Below, piece by piece: positions 25,043 through 38,236 of a stretch of DNA of 64,000 nt. How positions within the stretch are numbered: position 1 is the first letter of the stretch; every line of letters starts with the position of its first letter. Location of the stretch: contig NC_135719.1 in NCBI RefSeq assembly GCF_964656455.1, positions 129,499,444-129,563,443 on the forward strand. Direction: 5' to 3'. The notes beneath the pieces are model-generated. The model was given only the letters and a program-made list of their open reading frames with translations, made no database searches and was not told the origin of the DNA. Origin of the DNA: Halichoerus grypus. Taxonomy: Eukaryota; Chordata; Mammalia; Carnivora; Phocidae. Both the position numbers and the translations under genes were made by a program.

Positions 25043-27899
25043 ACTTATTCATAACAACTGGTAGCTGACAACCGTTGGACTCCCTTCACAACTTGAAAAC
25101 TCTTCTGTCCCTTGAAAGCACTGTGCTATAAGTATTAAATGTGTTTTTATTTCCTAAAGGATGTGTTTTAAACAAGTTGCCACTTAAAAGCTCACAGAAG
25201 CTTTAATAACAAGTTGACTAAAATTTAGAACATAGAAAGTAGCCCTCTCTCTTCTCTGTGGTAGCCGTGAGCTAGATTCATGGCCATTAACCTGAGTCTG
25301 TTACTTTTCCACATTCTGTCATGGAGCAAAAATAGTTGATGGAGACCAAGAGACCTGTTTGGTCTGTGTTACAACTAAGAGTATGATCTCTCACTAGTCC
25401 TGCTAGGACTCTGCATCATATGTAAAGAGTATTCTGAAAGTGAAGTCCCTATACAAATGAAAAGTGTGATTATCATAATCCCTTAAAGATTTTTAGAACT
25501 ATTTCATCCATTTGATGGAGCTAGTGTATGGAATCCATGGTGAATGATATTCAAGTTTATTTATTCCATCATGCAGTGAAATCTTTGGGGGCATCAAAAA
25601 TATGAATGAATGACAGATTTGGTAATATGCTAGTGATTTACATCATCTCTTGCATTATAGCTCTAAAATATTAATCAACAAATGATTGTCTTGAAGCCTT
25701 TAGCCAACAGCATTAGAGTTTCCAAGGTCTTGCCTAGGAATGCATACATTATATAACAACGTATAGAGAAGAAAGAAACTGAATCCAATTAAACCTGGTG
25801 GAAGAAGCCCATAGAATATAATTATCTGAATTTGGGTTTTTTTCTGAGATTTATTCTCTCAGGTGGCAGGACTCTAGCAGGAAGTCTACTATGACCCAAA
25901 GAGATAAGGATTTTGGCCACACATACGGGACAGCATTTGGACTCAGCAGCTCCTCCTTGAAGTGCCCCCATTAAGTCTCTGTGGGGTGTCCAACATTCAC
26001 TCTCTCCCAGACCAGCAGAGATGAGGGGATTTGTCTTTTACAGGCAAGGTCCCTCTGCTGAGAATTGGAACAAGGAGACACATTGCCACTTGCCTATCTT
26101 TCAGGAAAACGACCGCTGTGATAGCATAAATGTCCCGAGACCTTTGCCTTGATGGAAGTGTGTTTTTAATGATATGATTGTGGTATCCAGCCCTTTGTGG
26201 ATAGCTTGGCATATGTCTTGTTATATTTAAACAGCACTGATTGATAAAGTGGATGTTAATTGGCAGTTAGTGACTAGGCTGAAGGTCTTTGTTACCCAGG
26301 CTCTCAGCTAACTGATCATTAACTAGAAGGAAATGTTTGACCCAGAAGGTCATTACTGTTATTAAGTGGGAAAATAAATTAAAATTGCTTTTTTATGAAT
26401 CAGATGAGGATTAAAAAAAAAGACAAAGAATGGAAGAAAGAAAAAAAGAAACAAGCTTGTGTTACAGTAGACTCAGTATTCATAGCCCTGTTCTTATCTC
26501 CCTAAAAGATCAAATGGTGATGTTTATGGGGGAAAGGCTGTATTTCCAAATTCTCATTGTTTTATTCCCCAGAACCTATTTTGACAGTCACTAAAAACTA
26601 GAAATTTCAAAGCATTCATTCTTCAACTCCATCCAGAGAATATAATTCCTAAAATTTTCAAAGACAATCATTTTGTCCAGATGCCATGCAGTTTAAGGGG
26701 CCTTGAGTAATTTGTTTAAAAAATGGAAATGTGAAGAAATAAATAAAAAATGAAAATGTGATTAAAAGTAATGTTATTCCATACATCTTATTATGTAAAA
26801 TTATAATGGTATCATATATGTCTTTAGAAGTTCCTTTATCATAAGCTAGTTGTATTTTATTGAATTTTGCTGATTAAGCCTTAGGACTCGCTGTGTAAAG
26901 GAAGTATGAATCCTGTGCATCTTCTGGATTCATTCTATGACCTTTAGGATTTGCCTCTTCGGTGATCTCATCACCCTTATAATGCAAAAAGAATAAATAA
27001 ATAAAAATGGTCTAACGGGTGCTGTGAGTCTTGGCAATTAAAACTTCACATGAAAATTGTCTCCTGAGAGAAAATATTACTCTCCCTTTTAATAAAAGGA
27101 TACAATTAAACCCTCCGTCAAACTTCTCTCCTTCAGATGTATTAATGTCTTATGTAAAAGATGGAAATGGATTCTTGTTTTGTTGAAAAATCAAAGTAAG
27201 AGCCAAAAGCATTTCTACCCGTAAATTGGTTTATGAATATTAAATATCCCAACCTTGGCACTGACTAATTAAAATAAGAAACTGGAAGGTATGGTGTGCT
27301 CTGTGCTTATGACCCTGTTGTTTCAGTCCTGGGTTTAGTTCTATGCCCTTAGCGTTATTGTCTTGTTTCTTTCTTTGGTTGCGTGATTCAGTAAGGCTTG
27401 GAAATGCCAGTGTTTTACCTATGGGGATACATGGGTTTACCTTTTACTTCTGAAGACTACAGAAAGTAATTGAGTTGCTTGGAAATCTCTTTAAATTAGG
27501 CTTAAAAGGTACTGGGTTTATTCTGTACATCTTTTCCTTTCTCTTCCAAAGATTAGGACTGGACTTTAGAAGGCTCTTTCAGTTACTTTAAAAAGGAAAA
27601 TGTATCCCTGAACCAAATAGGACTGAAGGCAATGTGCTGCACAGGTTTGAAGGCAAGAGCATCTGATCTCCAAAGAATCAGAAAATCTCTTCTCTACTTG
27701 TATTTGTAGGCACTTTTTGTTGTGTTGCTTTTTTTTTTTTTTTTTTTTAAACAGGTAAAGCTCAAATGAGCACAGCATGGCCCAGATGGTGTTTAAAGCT
27801 ACCCAAGTTTCTTTTATGTAACTTTCCCTTCGTAAAATGTGTTCCAGCTGGGAATCTATTGGGCCGTTAAAACTTTGTCCCTTTTATGTTTTTGTTATT
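25043..27899. other. Unique intron, repeat-poor
   Basis: No named repeat recognised in about 2.9 kb apart from a T-run at 27729-27749 and A-rich patches near 26411. The absence of old MIR/L2 is compatible with constraint but does not show it. Confidence 0.5.
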
Positions 27900-27962
27900 C
27901 TTGCACGCATGCGCACCCACGCCCGCACGCACACGCATGCACACGCGCACACACACACACAG
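27900..27962. repeat. CG/CA alternating tract (Z-DNA-prone)
   Basis: tgcacgcatgcgcacccacg, cccgcacgcacacgcatgca, cacgcgcacacacacacaca: almost continuous alternating purine-pyrimidine, unusually CpG-rich for this intron. Confidence 0.9.
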
Positions 27963-28539
27963 GCATAAACATGACCGTTCTAAATGTGTGGCATTAAATC
28001 ATCCCCAGCAGGGGGGAAAGTAACTCTGCAAGGCTTTTATTAACTGTCTCTCAAGCTAAACATTTTATTCAGTGGGCAGATAGAAAAACTCTGCAGGATA
28101 AATTTCCAAACAGAGAGTAAAATTCGTACCCACAGATACGAATTCTTTTTAAGGCTTTTTTACCTTCTCATGGAGGCCTTACTCTTAAGAGGTGCAGACA
28201 GGCATTCCATTCATCTCTGGAGTGTCTATAGGAAAGTCCTCGTTCAGCTGAGTGTCTCCAGCAGTGAAAATTAGTTTGGCCTCCCAGTTCCTTTACACGC
28301 TCAGAATGTGCCTTCCTCCTGGGATTAAGCAAATAACATGTGGTGGGATTTGTGTAAAAAGATCATCTTGCTGGTACACGATTAATGTATATTTGATTTG
28401 GTTTGTATGTCAGGTGGCAAAGCTAGGTTTCCCTGGAGCCATCAACACCTCCTCCGTCTTTCTTTCTTCATGTCTGTCTCTCTCTCTGTATAATTTTTTT
28501 TTTTTCATTCCACAACCCGACTTCTCCATATTTACTCTA

Positions 28540-28895
28540 TGTTCCAGGCAATCGAAATTAGTTTCTTATTCCTATTCCCTCCTTCTTGCTTTCCTGCTTC
28601 TCTGCATTAACTTGTACCATTCACCTGGACTGTCTGTCCCCACCTCTGCCTGTTAATATCCTATATCTTGTTACAAGCCAAATCCAAAGACTACCATCTC
28701 CACAAATTCCTCTCTGCCAATCCAGCCACAAGTTATTGCTCTTCCCTCAGAGCCCTTTAAAAAAAATTTTTTTGTTACTATTACTTAAGGATATTTGTCC
28801 CAGGCACTTACCTAGCCAATGATAAGCTTGAGGACTGGGGCCACTTCAGATGTCTCTTTGTTTCCCCCAAAGCAGAAAAGACTTGAATAAATGAA
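28540..28895 (+). repeat. L2 LINE fragment
   Basis: attcacctggactgtctgtc, caaattcctctctgccaatc, ttgaggactggggccacttc, cttgaataaatgaatgg. Open frames at 28252-28822 overlap it. Confidence 0.55.
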
Positions 28896-30734
28896 TGGTG
28901 AGACAACTACCTGGGTGCAGCTGGGAATATCCTTGGAGAGCACTCAACAGAATTTTTTCTCAATGTGAAGGAATTTGTTCCTAGACAAATTCAACATATC
29001 ACCTTGACGTCCTTAGCATCATCTGCTAAACAATCTGTTTAAATCTGTGAAAATTATTTCAACACTTTGATGCTGGTTGATAAATAGCCACTGCCTCAAG
29101 ACACCAAGTGTCCTGTCCTTTCACCTGCATCTGTCCCATCAGGATTCCCCTCCGTCCGTACGGTAAGGCCTGGGACAGCCAAAGCTTCCAGGACCCAGCT
29201 CCAGCGCTATGGCCACTGTCTGTTCTGATTACCTCCCCTGCTACGCTGATTGTTGACTATTGACTGTTAAATTTTATATGACCCCTGCTGACATCATTGT
29301 TATAGCCAGCATGACACCCACAGAAGACAGTTAAAGCCAGGCACTGTTTATGGGGTATGTCTGCCCTTCACTTGAACAGAGAAGAAACTAATGGTTTGCA
29401 TAGGTGTTGGGGATCCTTGAGTATTTTCCCAGTTTGACTGTAAAAGTTAATGAAATCAGGGCCCACACTTAAAATACAAATATAGCCATAGATATATCCT
29501 ATGATATAAATAAAGAGAGATATTTTTTATAGAGGAGTAACTAGGGAATTAGATTCCATCTGAACCTCTCTGTGCTGAGCAGTTGGAAGCATATTAAAAC
29601 AATTTTAAGCATTTATTGCCTTTGCCTATAAGATATTACTTACATGGGAAATTAAGAGTCCAGTCTGCTGCGTTCCTGGGTGTACAACCTATAAAGGTAT
29701 TTAAAACCTAAAGTACATTTATTCTGCATTTAAAGATGTTTAGAGACTGCCCTGTGTGTTAATATGTGCTCTGTGACTAGCACCACTGAAACGCTCTCCC
29801 CCTGCATGCATTAATGTGTGCATCGAAGGGAAGAAGAGCAAGGGATGATAAACTGTTAACTGCACAATGTTCTAGTAAGATTTATCTAAGAAAGAACAGT
29901 CTAGTGCATTAATGTGAATATTCAAAGATAGATGTTTATCTTAATGGACTCAGAGGTACTTACAAACAGCATAATTGCCGAAGTCATTTTACAGGGCATT
30001 TATTCAGAGCAATTACATTTACTCTTACTTTCTTTTATATAAAGAATTCTACTTAAAGGTTTAAGTAAGACAGGACTAGTGTGACCAAAGGACCATAGGT
30101 TGGTTCTTCCTGGTCTCTGCTCAGCCAAGACTCTTTGGAATGATGAGAAGAAAAACCCCAAATCTCTTTTTTGGCACTTACTGGACTTTTTGCAAAAGGC
30201 TGGTCTATTAAAATGTTAAATTGTCCCAATATCTGGATTACTACATGATATATGACTTAGTTTAAACCTGTAGTCCTGCAGGTAAGGAGTTGACTCTCTG
30301 GTACGTGATTGTAGTGTTGAAGGGAAGTTGTCTCTAGGTTTGTCTGGACCAATGAGACATAGTGTATATCTTGAAAGTAAATATATTCTTGCAGAGCAAC
30401 TCCCATTCTTGACAAAGAGCTTATAAAAGCATTCCTGCCCCTGACACCTCCTAAGGTCATAATTAATAATAATCTGACAAGAATGGGAAGCGCTTCTCTC
30501 TTCCACTCATATCATTTCCACCCTTTTAAAACAGAACTCCTGGCTTATCCAATTCGATTTTAATCCATAGACATTCCTGAGCACCTGCAATTCATTTAAA
30601 CACATATCGTGCACCCAAGCACTGGTCCAGCACTGTAGTCCTGTGGATAACTTCAAACCAGTGTTAAATAACATTAGAATATTAGCAACACATCACATAA
30701 TAGTAACATGTCTGAGTTGCCGATATCCATTTCA
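28896..30734. other. Unique intron, repeat-poor
   Basis: No named repeat. The 29600-30060 part is AT-rich with many TTAAT/ATTA cores; see findings. Minus-strand open frames at 30216-30506 are not recognised. Confidence 0.5.
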
Positions 30735-30895
30735 ATCCACCCAACAAGAGCATGAGGTAGATGTCATTGTCTGAAGTTTACAGAGGAGAAAACTGGAGTG
30801 CAGAGTGCTTGTGGTCACTGTGGGCTCCCCTCCAGGGGCAGAGCTTGTGTTTTCTGACCCCACACACAACACTTTTCCCTTGATAGTATGGTTGG
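30735..30895 (-). repeat. MIR fragment
   Basis: acaagagcatgaggtagatg, tcattgtctgaagtttacag, aggagaaaactggagtgcag, caggggcagagcttgtgttt. Confidence 0.6.
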
Positions 30896-32334
30896 CTCTA
30901 TCTACTGCTTAAGTAGCAATCAGGTAAAAAGGAAAACATAAATCAGATGTGTATTGTAAGTCAGAATATAGTAAGTACATTAAGTGAGATTTGAAGAAAG
31001 TAATAAGTTAGCCTGCTAGAATATTTTATTTTTCAACTGTGGGATCAGGAAGAAGCTGCAGGAAAATGTGTTGGCATTGTGTCCTAAAGAAGGATATGTA
31101 GAATCTTATCAGGTATAAATGGAATGAAATGCAGGTAGAGCTGAGTATGGAGTGGTATAAGCCAGGACATTGTGAGGAACTTATCAGGCTTGTTCAAAAC
31201 ATAGCAAACATTTATTTAGTAGTTGCAGTGTGGAGGTGCTCATAGGGGCAAATGGTAGTGAAAGACAGTGCTACAAAGTTACAATGGAGCCCAGAGGTAG
31301 AAGATCTTGAAATTTACAAAAAAAAAAAAAAATTAAGTCTAGAATTCATTTGATAGGCAGTGGGATAAGTTTAGGCCAAGAGAGTGTCACATTGAACGCT
31401 GTGTTTTTATTCTGGCAATGCTTTCTTGGGTTCATTGAAGATAGGTAAGTGGACTCAGGGAGTTTGATTAAAGATTTTCAAGATTCATCTGCATAACCCA
31501 CCAACCAGGGCAGTAGAAATAAAAAGTAAAATGACATTTTAGAGAGGGCCTTCATGGGACTTGGTGCCTGGAGGTGGGATGCTGAGAGGCGAGGATTCAG
31601 AGGTGACCCTGAGGGTTTAGGCTTGTTCCTGAGGGTAATGGTGCCATAGACAGAGGCGCCATTTTGTCTGGGATAGGTAGATTGCACATACTTATAGGAT
31701 ATTCAATTCAAAATATATTCTGTCACTAAAGTGAAAATGTTTATCCCGGCTTATCTAACTCCAAATGATCTCTCCTCTTTCAAGCTTCTTTTGGACTTTC
31801 ATCTAGGCTACGGAATTGGCATATGAGAACACCATAATCACTGTGGAGCTTTCCAAGTCCCACTTCTGGACATTATGAAAATGCCACCTGGTGACTACTG
31901 GCCACCAAAGGCGGAGACCACTCATTTCACCTTGCATCTCTCTGTCTCTGGTTGCTTTCTCTGCATTGCTGTCTCCATTTTGATTGTGTTCAGCTTCTAG
32001 TAAGAGAAAACTTGACCTGCAGTGATTGAACAGGGGAATATATTTTCTCACTTAACAAGAATTCTGGAGTCTGGAAAGTAGAAAACTGCTTGTTTGGGCT
32101 CAGGTCATACACTTAACAATATCAAAGTCAACTTCTCAGGTCTTTTGTTTCATGCCATTTCTTCCTCTTTTATTGGGAATAGAATAAGTATTTCTGGAAC
32201 CTCTAGCAGATTTCCTTATCTATCACTTTGTTCAGACTGATGCCACGTGGCCACATCTAGTTGCAAAGGAGACTTGCTTAGGCAGGTCACGTCGCCAGCC
32301 CTAGAAAGGAGGAAGAGTAGAATGGATATTGACA
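30896..32334. other. Unique intron, nothing recognised
   Basis: A-run at 31317-31333. No named repeats or gene-like frames; the 82-codon minus frame at 31803-32051 is unrecognised. Confidence 0.5.
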
Positions 32335-32470
32335 ATGTCTCCAACACTTGTCTTTCTTGCTACAGTGTAAACACTTTGAAGGCAGGGACCCTGTTCCATC
32401 AGGCCCTGCCCCCATATTATGCCATGTGTTGTTCCTTCCCTGGAACTTTGCTGGACATAGAGAGGTCTGG
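32335..32470 (+). repeat. L2 fragment
   Basis: cagtgtaaacactttgaagg, cagggaccctgttccatcag and a degenerate end ctttgctggacatagag match L2 3' wording. Confidence 0.5.
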
Positions 32471-33319
32471 GAGGGGAGGAGCTTGAGGAGCCAAATCCTT
32501 GCCTTGTGTGCTAAGCACCTTCTTTGTCTGTTGGTTCCTCTGAGCAGCCTTAGGAATGAGGGAGCTTCTGGATATATGTTGAAAGGCTCTTTCCAGCACC
32601 TCTCAAAAAAATAAAAATTAAAAAAGAAAGAATTCGAAGAAAAACAAGACTACATGCTGGGAAGAAATCTATGCTGCTGTAAAAATAGAATAGGGCTCAA
32701 GTGCATTCTTCAGTAATGAATGCATGAAAAGAAGCCTCTTAAATTATGAATGTGGCTTCTCTTGTTTATTGCCCAGTAATCCTGCTTTATTGATTTCTGT
32801 TTATTCCCAATCACCTAGAATGAGAGACTATGTTGCTTAGAGATCTTGATCCCTAAAAGATTATTTAGTTGTTTATTTTTTGCTCAAAGTGATCGAATCA
32901 ATACGAATACAAACAAAACACTTTTTCCTTTGCTCTCTAGAAGACTAGCGGGAAAAAAATACAGAAAAGCTAAATAAAGATCCTTGGATTAAAAAAAAAA
33001 AAAAAAGTCCCAGCAAATGACATATTGATTTCTAAAATTAAAAATATTCTTCTGACATAAGTTTTTAAAGATGCACTGACTCAGCAGTATTGGTATTTAC
33101 TGATTTTCTCTTCCTAGAGGACCAGTTTGGAAGTGCAGCCCACTTTTCCCAAGATCAGCTGGTTCTCAGAGTTCTCAGAGGGAAGTTTACCTCACACTCA
33201 ATGCTGCCAAAGGTCCTTGGTTCTGTACCATCAGTTCTCAGTTGTTATTAAACTCTGGTGCGGGCAGATAAGGAGGTGAGGGGGCAGTGCGAGGGACGGA
33301 CACAGAAGAGCCATACCAG

Positions 33320-33356
33320 TGTGTGTGTGTTTGCGGGGGGCGGGGGGGCGGTGCTG
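33320..33356 (+). repeat. GT repeat and G-rich tract
   Basis: gtgtgtgtgtttgcgggggg followed by cgggggggcggtgctgg. Long G runs could contribute to a G-quadruplex on the + strand. Confidence 0.8.
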
Positions 33357-35529
33357 GTGCTCTTCTCCCAAAGTACCTGTCAGAGAATAAGACTGGTTAT
33401 GACCCACACTCATGAGGCCAGAAGTGAAGCGCAAGAGACGCAGGAGCATAAACTATTTGTCATAATCTGAGTTTCTAAAAACCACGTTAGAACCCTTTGG
33501 CCTGACTCAAAGACATTTTGCACAACTGTTCTCAGGAGCAGCTGCAGAATTTGAGGGAACTGGTGCAAAATATAACTAAGGGGCCCCTCATTCAAAGAAC
33601 AGGAAAAAAAGTGCAAAAATATCAAGCTTTTTTTTCCCTTTCTCCACAGTCTCTCAACTTGTCATAGGACTTTTTATTTGCTATTTAATGCCATTTTAAG
33701 TAAATAAAAATAAAAAGTTTAAGTTATTTGCATGAATATTACCACTCATCTTTATATTGTGTGATGCTAGTTTTAAATGCAAATATGAGAGCATTTAATT
33801 TGAATGCAGAATCGCTGAAATAACACAATTCATCTTTCATAGCTCACATATGCATATGTATTTTATTCTTACCGGAAGAGTGAAGACTGCACAAAACTAA
33901 CTCACCTGTCTTTATTTCACTTTTTGATATATATATGCACCATCTACTGACACTCTCTACCTTCACCTTACTGATAGTAAGGTAGGATGAAAGGAAAAAA
34001 TCTCTGGGTGGTCCTTTCTCTTTTCTATTTGTTATTTTTAGTGTAAGTGGTTGGCTAAGACAGAGAAGTAAGAAAGGATGTGGTAGGTTTCCTTGGTGGC
34101 TTATGTTCTTAGAACGCCATGGCCTTCTCTCTGCTTTCTGAGCAACTTTGATTCAAAGGGAAAACATAGCCTGTGGGAGCCCCACTTACTCAGTAGATGT
34201 AACACACTTACCTATGTGTTCATATCAGAGGATATGGTATAAAACTCTAAAAGAAGGAAATGCAAAGGAGGTCAGCTTTGGACTAAGACTTTATCCATAG
34301 TCACTCTTGTCTAGAAGGGAAAACCAACCTCCCAGGAAAAAGAATTGGGGGTTCATTCAGATAAATCTATTTGATTCATCTTACTCCATTACATGGTGGG
34401 ACCACAGAATCCTGTGCTTAATGGAGCACCAAAGACTCTGTAGAAGGGGTGGCAAGGAACAGGGCTGGACACACACATTGCATGTATCCCATTTCCTTAT
34501 GCACATGCTCCATTGTCTCATTGAACTTCACTTATAAAACACAAGTTCAAAGATAAAATGGTTAAGAACTTCAGGGTGGTAATAGCAGAGCATTAAACCA
34601 AGCCCAAGGCCCTTGTGAGCATAGAACCTTGTGTGACTGCCTAGGTCTCCTGCCTGGGATTATACCTGCTCTATTTCCAATACCCACTTTGACAGTGAAT
34701 GAATGCTGTTGCCTAGAAATTAGGGGGAAATTGCTAGCCTTGCTGTCCATAAGGAATGAGAAATGAATAGTCTTGGTTTTTCCCACATGAAAGTTCTGTT
34801 ATGTTTGCTTCTGTAAATTGTTTTGAATCTGTATCTAAGATGAGATAATCCACTTCAGGTGTGTTGCAGCCTGGGAATGAGGAAGTGACTTCTGTAGGGT
34901 GAGTGAGTCCATCGTGAATTTCTCATGCAGCAGTACCTAAAGACTTTCTCCAACTTGGGATTTATCCTACCAATCAAAGAGTGTTTGAATCCACCCCCAC
35001 CCCCAGTCTTCCTTTGTGGGAAGCTGGTATTGTCTTTTGGACATGAGTAACTAGGGATGAATTCTCAGTCCAAAGCCAAAATCCTTTGAATTTTCCCTCT
35101 CTTGGGGTTTGATACCATGTTATTCAATGTGCTCTCACTTTCCCCGTAGAGTTCTGACTCAAATTTACTGCAGATTCCCTGTAACTCCCTCAGGATTTTA
35201 TTAAACCAAATGTCAAATGCACAAAACTTGCTTTAACTGCTACTGTTGTTCTGACACCTGTATTTGCCTTTTCTAATACGATATTACATGGCAGAGTGGG
35301 AGATGTTCTTTTCAGGGCAATAAGGAAAAACAATCTTGTCTTTTTATCAGTTGTATTTTACATTCAGTTCATTGCATTTGATTGTTCTTGGTAAGTTTGC
35401 TGTGCCACATACTCGGTAAGTTCCTGGCTGTGCTAATGTGCTGTTCCTTGTTTTGTTTATGTTATCTTAAGCTTGCATTTCTTAGTTTCTTATTAGGCAT
35501 GAACCTGTCATACTTTTAGTTTTTCAAGG
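33357..35529. other. Unique intron, nothing recognised
   Basis: AT-rich, no recognised repeat. Short overlapping open frames near 33230-33625 and 34307-34786 have no family motif. Confidence 0.5.
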
Positions 35530-35748
35530 TACCCGTTCTCAGCCCTTTCCTACATTGACAGACAAAAGAGATGTTCCCATGCATTGCACACTCTTTTCAG
35601 TAAAAGTGGCTTTCCATAGACAAAAAAAAAAAAAAAAAAAAAAAGGTTATGTTTGATTCCCAATATTTTGCTATTTTCCTACTCCTTTCTCTCCTGCTCC
35701 TCTAGCATACCCTAATTTGTCGGTGACCAAAGATTGAGAACCACTGCT
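35530..35748. mobile_element. Possible hAT-type MITE with internal A-run
   Basis: Right end ccaaagattgagaaccactg is a hAT-type terminal repeat (reverse complement cagtggttctcaa...). The left end is only weakly matching (ggtacccgttctcagccctt). A 22-base A run sits inside at about 35623-35644. Family not assigned. Confidence 0.4.
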
Positions 35749-37317
35749 ATTTGCTCTGTACTGAATGGCTACCTTACATCTTTTTTCGGAATTGCTGACC
35801 AATATCCAGGACAGGCTTTATCCTGCAACTCATTGTTCTCCTCCAATGTTTGGGTCTATTATTAAGCCTTCCTAGGCTGTGATCTCAAACTGCCAGGAAG
35901 GGCCGTTTCTCCTTTGTTGAGTGGTAAGTTTAGGTTACAAAATAGAGGGCCAAGAGAAAAACTGTCCCCACAAAGAAATATGATTCTGTTTTTCCTATTT
36001 TTTCCCCAAAACCCATTTCTTCTCCCTGAAGAGAGAGAGAACAATAGTACATTTTTGGTTCAAAAAAACCACATTGGCGCTCTCCATGATAGAGACTTTT
36101 GTACAGAATTTTAGCATCCATTAACTGATACCTACATCACTTTTAGTGGGTTCCATTAATATTTGACCTGGTCAGTATCAATATTTGACCTGTTGAGGCT
36201 TGATTTTGGTGATAATATTGGAATAAAAAGCTTACTTAGAATGGAAATGACACCAAAAAGAATAAAAGAAGGTGGCAGGTTGACCAGAAGATAAGCAAGA
36301 AAAGTAGATTAGGTCCTTGGAACTTCAGCTGAAATTTTGGCATTCCCTTGTAATGGTTAGATCCTAAATACTCAAAGTTTGTGGTGAAAACCAAAAGAGT
36401 TTACAGTGGAAACATAGCCAAGCCTTTCTGACTAGCCATACTAGAGAGAACCTGCACCAATAAGAAAAATAACTATTAAAGCCAAACCTGAGGTGTATAT
36501 AATCGATAGGCTCCTGGTCTAAATTCCTAGAGATGGTATGTGGTTGGGTGGGTGGTTTGTATTTTTTTTTCCTGCGTCCTAAATAATATGTAATTTCTCC
36601 AAGCCAAGAAATAAATTGAAAGGATTTAGAGGGATTTGCTTATCAGTGGAACACCACGTAGCATTACATTCCTCCTGCTTTGGGGAAGGTACATTGAAGT
36701 TTGGTTAATCTTCTGTGGTTCAATACTCCTCTTCCCTCTGTCAGGCTGCCTTGAACAACAGATAGATTAATCCTCCTTCTACCCACTCTCTTCTCCCTCC
36801 TCCCTCCCCTCTCTCTTGATCCACCCTTCCTTTTTTGAGCAGATGGAAGAAATCTTAAAACTAGAAAGAAAGGAAGAAAAAAAAAGATGCCACACCACAT
36901 TTATTTATATAATCTAAGAAGACCTCAAGGATAGAAGGAAAGGACCCCAATCCTTGGCACAAAGTTTGGCTAAGCTTAGCTTGGTTCTTTCACTGTTAAT
37001 TAAATCTTGAGTCTGCAAAGGGATTTCTTTAAAGGTTAATTCATTAGTAAAAGTTATTATACATCATGCCGTTTTCTCATCCTGCTCCAGTATATGCAGC
37101 GTGGAAAAGAAGAGGAAGAATATGGAGGCTATTGAGAGTGAGCAAAATGTAAAGGGAAGTTGGTGGTACTATTTCGGTGGATTCCTATACAATCTGCTAT
37201 CAGGAATGCCTGTGAATAATCAGTTTTTGTTACAGTGGGTACCATTGATGGACCTCACACTACCTTTATGTTTTTGTGGCTGATGGTTTAGCAGCTAGTC
37301 CTTGTTTTCTAGTTGAG
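35749..37317. other. Unique intron
   Basis: Contains a direct repeat aatatttgacctg at 36158-36170 and 36180-36192, and a pyrimidine-rich tract at about 36771-36832. No genes recognised. Confidence 0.5.
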
Positions 37318-37447
37318 CCTGGCTCAAATCCCCTTAGTCTGTAAGCCCCATGAAGACAAGGACTGTGTCTGTCTAGCCCTCAGCACAGTGAATGACACAT
37401 CATAGGCAGTTAATAAACATTTGTTGAGGGAAGACCGATTGAATGAG
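37318..37447 (+). repeat. L2 3' tail
   Basis: tctgtaagccccatgaagac, aaggactgtgtctgtctagc, taataaacatttgttgaggg. Confidence 0.75.
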
Positions 37448-38175
37448 TAAATGTGTGCATACTTAGTATCATATATCAAGAACAATTTTGTTTGTTTTTT
37501 ATATTCAGTTTTCTTAGAGCTCTGGTCCAGTTAACTGAATTAGGTTATGCTGCATGACATATCTGTAGCCCAGGGCCATTCTCTTTAAAGCCTTCTCATT
37601 CCACGGACATATGAGTCAACTAAAATATGTAGACATTCATATCTAACTTGGCAAGTGATTATTCCAGGAGTGGGTAGAGAGAAATGAGGAAAGGATTATT
37701 TTGAAAAACCACCATAACATGAACTCCAGGAGACAGTTTTAAAATTCACAGGGTGTTGTTTCAAAAAAGTTACATAGGCACATAGAGGTAAGGCCTGAGG
37801 GAAACTCAGAAAGCATCTTAACTAGATGGAATTTTGTCTCTTTGTCTCTGTCGTTCAGAACCCGTCTCTTGGTATGCCCCGACCTCTCACACTTGAGTAT
37901 GACAGGTTCAAGCCATTTGTTTCATTTGCTCGTAATAGTGTCAGTTGCTTGTTTTGAAGATAACTATAAAGGGGGTGTTCAGAATAAAATGAGGGTATTG
38001 ATAATCCCACCCATGCATCTTACCATGTTTTAGGGTTGTTTCTTTACTGGGCTTGAGTTGGATAGAGTGGTGGGGCTGGTGGGAGAGAGAAGAGGGTTGA
38101 GATTTTTGCTTCTAACAAGTTTGCCCCCAAATCCAGGCTTTTTCTGTCTTTGGTTTGGTCTAAAAATCATCCAGT

Positions 38176-38178
38176 AGT

Positions 38179-38235
<57 letters not shown>

Positions 38236-38236
38236 A
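38176..38236. repeat. (GT)n microsatellite
   Basis: About 29 TG units with one GA interruption near the start; the longest dinucleotide run in the window. Confidence 0.96.

Noticed and set aside
28252..28822. Overlapping 134- and 78-codon + frames
   Set aside because: They run largely through an L2 fragment and a CT-rich stretch; hydrophobic composition follows from T/C richness.
35623..35644. A-run as the tail of a processed pseudogene
   Set aside because: No recognisable transcript body upstream and no flanking target repeats; it lies within a possible hAT relic.
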